Assembly: GCA_937888485.1 (NCBI GenBank)
Contig: CALAQQ010000240.1
Location: forward strand, 1 to 8,711
Source: an uncultured Clostridia bacterium
Lineage (GTDB): Bacteria > Bacillota > Clostridia > Oscillospirales > Acutalibacteraceae
Direction of reading: 5' to 3'
Length of the DNA: 8,711 nt
This document shows positions 7,168-8,711 of the stretch, one piece after another. Numbering within the stretch: position 1 is the stretch's first letter; each line of letters opens with the position of its first letter. A program made the translations under genes and the position numbers. Under the pieces are notes generated by a model, which was not told where the DNA came from, made no database searches, and was given only the letters and a program-made list of their open reading frames with translations.

Positions 7168-8319
7168 ATGGACTATTTGAAGGAGTCTTTGCGACTTCAT
7201 TATGAATGGAAAGGCAAACTTGAAACAAAAACAAGGGCAAGTGCTTCATGCAAGCAGGATTTGTCGCTTGCATATACCCCCGGTGTAGCCGCACCCTGCC
7301 TTGAAATTCAGAAAGATATAAACAAGAGTTACGAACTCACAAGAAGATGGAATACCGTTGCTGTCATAACCGACGGCACGGCTGTTCTCGGTCTGGGCGA
7401 TATCGGACCCGAAGCAGGTATGCCCGTTATGGAGGGAAAGTGCCTCCTCTTCAAGGCTTTTGCCGATATTGATGCAATTCCGCTTTGTATCCGTTCAAGG
7501 GATACGGATGAAATTGTCAGGGCTGTTTCACTTTTTGCCGGCAGCTTCGGAGGTATAAATCTTGAGGATATTGCAGCTCCGAGATGCTTTGAAATTGAAA
7601 GAAAGCTCAAGGAAATATGCGATATTCCCGTTTTCCACGATGACCAGCACGGTACGGCTGTCGTTGTTCTTGCGGCTGTGCTTAATGCACTGCGCTGTGT
7701 CGGTAAAAAGCTTGAAAACTGCACTGTTGCAATGAGCGGTGCAGGGTCTGCAGGCTCTGCAATTGCAAGGCTTCTCAACGCCTGCGGTGCGGGAAACATT
7801 ATCATGAGCGACAAAGAGGGAATCATCTGCAAGGGTCAGAATCTTTCCCCCGCATTTGATGAACTTGCCGATTTCACGAATAAAAACCGTATTACGGGCA
7901 CCCTTGCCGATGCTATGAAGGGCGCGGATGTTTTTGTCGGCGTTTCCGCAGGCGGAATCGTAAGCAAGGAAATGGTTGCGTCCATGGCTGAAAACGCGGT
8001 TGTTATGGCTATGGCAAATCCGTCCCCCGAAATTATGCCCGACGAGGCAATTTCGGCAGGTGCGGCGGTAGTTGGTACAGGCAGAAGCGATTTTCCCAAT
8101 CAGATAAACAATGTACTTGTCTTCCCCGGTATTTTTAAAGGTGCTTTAAGCGTTGGTGCAAAGGCTATTACCGAGGAAATGAAGAAGGCGGCGGCATACG
8201 CCATAGCCGATATTATAACCCCCGACAAGCTCTCTCCCGAGTATATAATTCCGAGTCCCCTTGATAAAACGGTGGCTCAGGCGGTAGCGGATGCAGTAGC
8301 TCAGGCGGCGGAAAAGTAA
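7168..8319 (+). CDS. Malic enzyme, short form (malate to pyruvate and CO2)
   Basis: The enzyme oxidatively decarboxylates L-malate to pyruvate and CO2 with NAD(P)+ and a divalent metal, in the cytosol. At 383 residues it is the short bacterial form and lacks the phosphotransacetylase-like tail of large MaeB proteins. Catalytic Y36 lies in LAYTPGVA and catalytic K91 in VMEGKCLLFK. Metal ligands are E133 and D134 in INLEDI and an aspartate (158/159) in VFHDDQHGTA. The nucleotide-binding fold shows GAGSAG (191-196) and then IIMSDKEG, with an acidic residue after the second strand that leans toward NAD; cofactor choice is not settled. GGAG at 7156-7159 lies 8 bases before the ATG. The gene follows glpK across an 80-base gap holding the palindromic element, so it may be a read-through or a separate unit. 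The next gene begins 9 bases after its stop. Confidence 0.93.
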   Translation: MDYLKESLRLHYEWKGKLETKTRASASCKQDLSLAYTPGVAAPCLEIQKDINKSYELTRRWNTVAVITDGTAVLGLGDIGPEAGMPVMEGKCLLFKAFADIDAIPLCIRSRDTDEIVRAVSLFAGSFGGINLEDIAAPRCFEIERKLKEICDIPVFHDDQHGTAVVVLAAVLNALRCVGKKLENCTVAMSGAGSAGSAIARLLNACGAGNIIMSDKEGIICKGQNLSPAFDELADFTNKNRITGTLADAMKGADVFVGVSAGGIVSKEMVASMAENAVVMAMANPSPEIMPDEAISAGAAVVGTGRSDFPNQINNVLVFPGIFKGALSVGAKAITEEMKKAAAYAIADIITPDKLSPEYIIPSPLDKTVAQAVADAVAQAAEK

Positions 8320-8328
8320 GGAGAAAAT

Positions 8329-8711
8329 ATGAAGATCGCAACTACAACAGGAGATTTTTCAAAATATTACACGAGTGACATTGACCGTATCCGCGGACTT
8401 TATAAGGCGGGATTCCTTTATATAGACCTCGATATGTATACCTTCACGCCCGATCATATTTATATGAACGACGGCTGGCAGGATGCCGTAAACAAGCTGA
8501 AAAACGAGGCGGAGCGTCTCGGAATGACCTTCGTTCAGGCACATTCCCAGGGGGGAAATCCTCTTGATCCCGATCCCGATCACGTTGATTTTCTGGTCGC
8601 CGCCACTAATCGCTCTATCGAGATATGCAAAATGCTCGGAATAAAAAATACGGTAGTCCATTCGGGATTTGCCAAAGAAATGAGCAAGGACGAATGGTTT
8701 GAAAAAAACGG
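8329..8711 (+). CDS. Sugar phosphate isomerase/epimerase-like TIM-barrel protein, N-terminal part (3' truncated)
   Basis: The frame opens at ATG 8329, with GGAG at 8320-8323 five bases upstream, and stays open to the window edge, giving 127 residues. The sequence looks like the xylose-isomerase-like/AP endonuclease 2 superfamily. MKIATTTGDF is a first barrel strand, residues 28-35 (GFLYIDLD) match the second strand where family members recognise the substrate, and FVQAHSQGG (68-76) and NTVVHSG (107-113) match the third and fourth strands with their metal- or substrate-facing histidines. Members include IolE, IolI, hydroxypyruvate isomerase and many uncharacterised sugar isomerases or epimerases, so the reaction cannot be named. 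It is almost certainly co-transcribed with the malic enzyme gene. Confidence 0.85.
   Translation, partial: MKIATTTGDFSKYYTSDIDRIRGLYKAGFLYIDLDMYTFTPDHIYMNDGWQDAVNKLKNEAERLGMTFVQAHSQGGNPLDPDPDHVDFLVAATNRSIEICKMLGIKNTVVHSGFAKEMSKDEWFEKN

Noticed and set aside
1..8711. Defence system, phage, transposase, CRISPR array or structured RNA gene
   Set aside because: Every stretch over 100 bases is explained by a metabolic or transport gene, and the few gaps are too short for such elements.

Overview
The window reads as chromosomal DNA from a Gram-positive anaerobe of the Clostridia, most likely a gut Oscillospiraceae/Ruminococcaceae relative. The grounds are a Ktr-type (not Trk-type) potassium system, strong GGAGG-type ribosome binding sites, a sigma-A-like promoter, tight same-strand packing, and a short palindromic intergenic repeat of a kind I associate with such genomes. 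The taxonomic call is inference. No phage, plasmid, insertion sequence, CRISPR array, tRNA or rRNA gene is visible. All eight genes lie on the + strand, and both edge genes are cut by the window.

Layout. Positions 3-581 hold the C-terminal part of a Gfo/Idh/MocA-family oxidoreductase, closed by a clear intrinsic terminator (595-624). A well-formed promoter (626-654) then starts a tightly packed run: ktrB (685-2019) and ktrA (2030-2674), a two-part potassium uptake system; pncB (2712-4160), nicotinate phosphoribosyltransferase; uxaC (4176-5579), glucuronate/galacturonate isomerase; and glpK (about 5585-7087), glycerol kinase. Gaps inside this run are 10, 37, 15 and 5 bases with no terminator, so it can be one transcript. 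An 80-base gap follows that holds a palindromic repeat-like element (7085-7140). After it come a short-form malic enzyme (7168-8319) and, 9 bases on, the start of a TIM-barrel sugar phosphate isomerase/epimerase-like gene (8329 to the window end).

How the genes fit together. Ktr imports K+ and is gated by a cytoplasmic RCK ring that binds nucleotides. PncB feeds the NAD pool. UxaC, GlpK and malic enzyme bring uronates, glycerol and malate into central metabolism, and the edge genes belong to sugar-modifying families. This is mostly a housekeeping and carbon-use neighbourhood whose members do not form one known pathway. I see no convincing new biological system. The points most worth a second look are the mixed gene content behind one promoter, the repeat element at the end of glpK, and a glycerol kinase lacking the histidine that the PTS phosphorylates in many Firmicutes.
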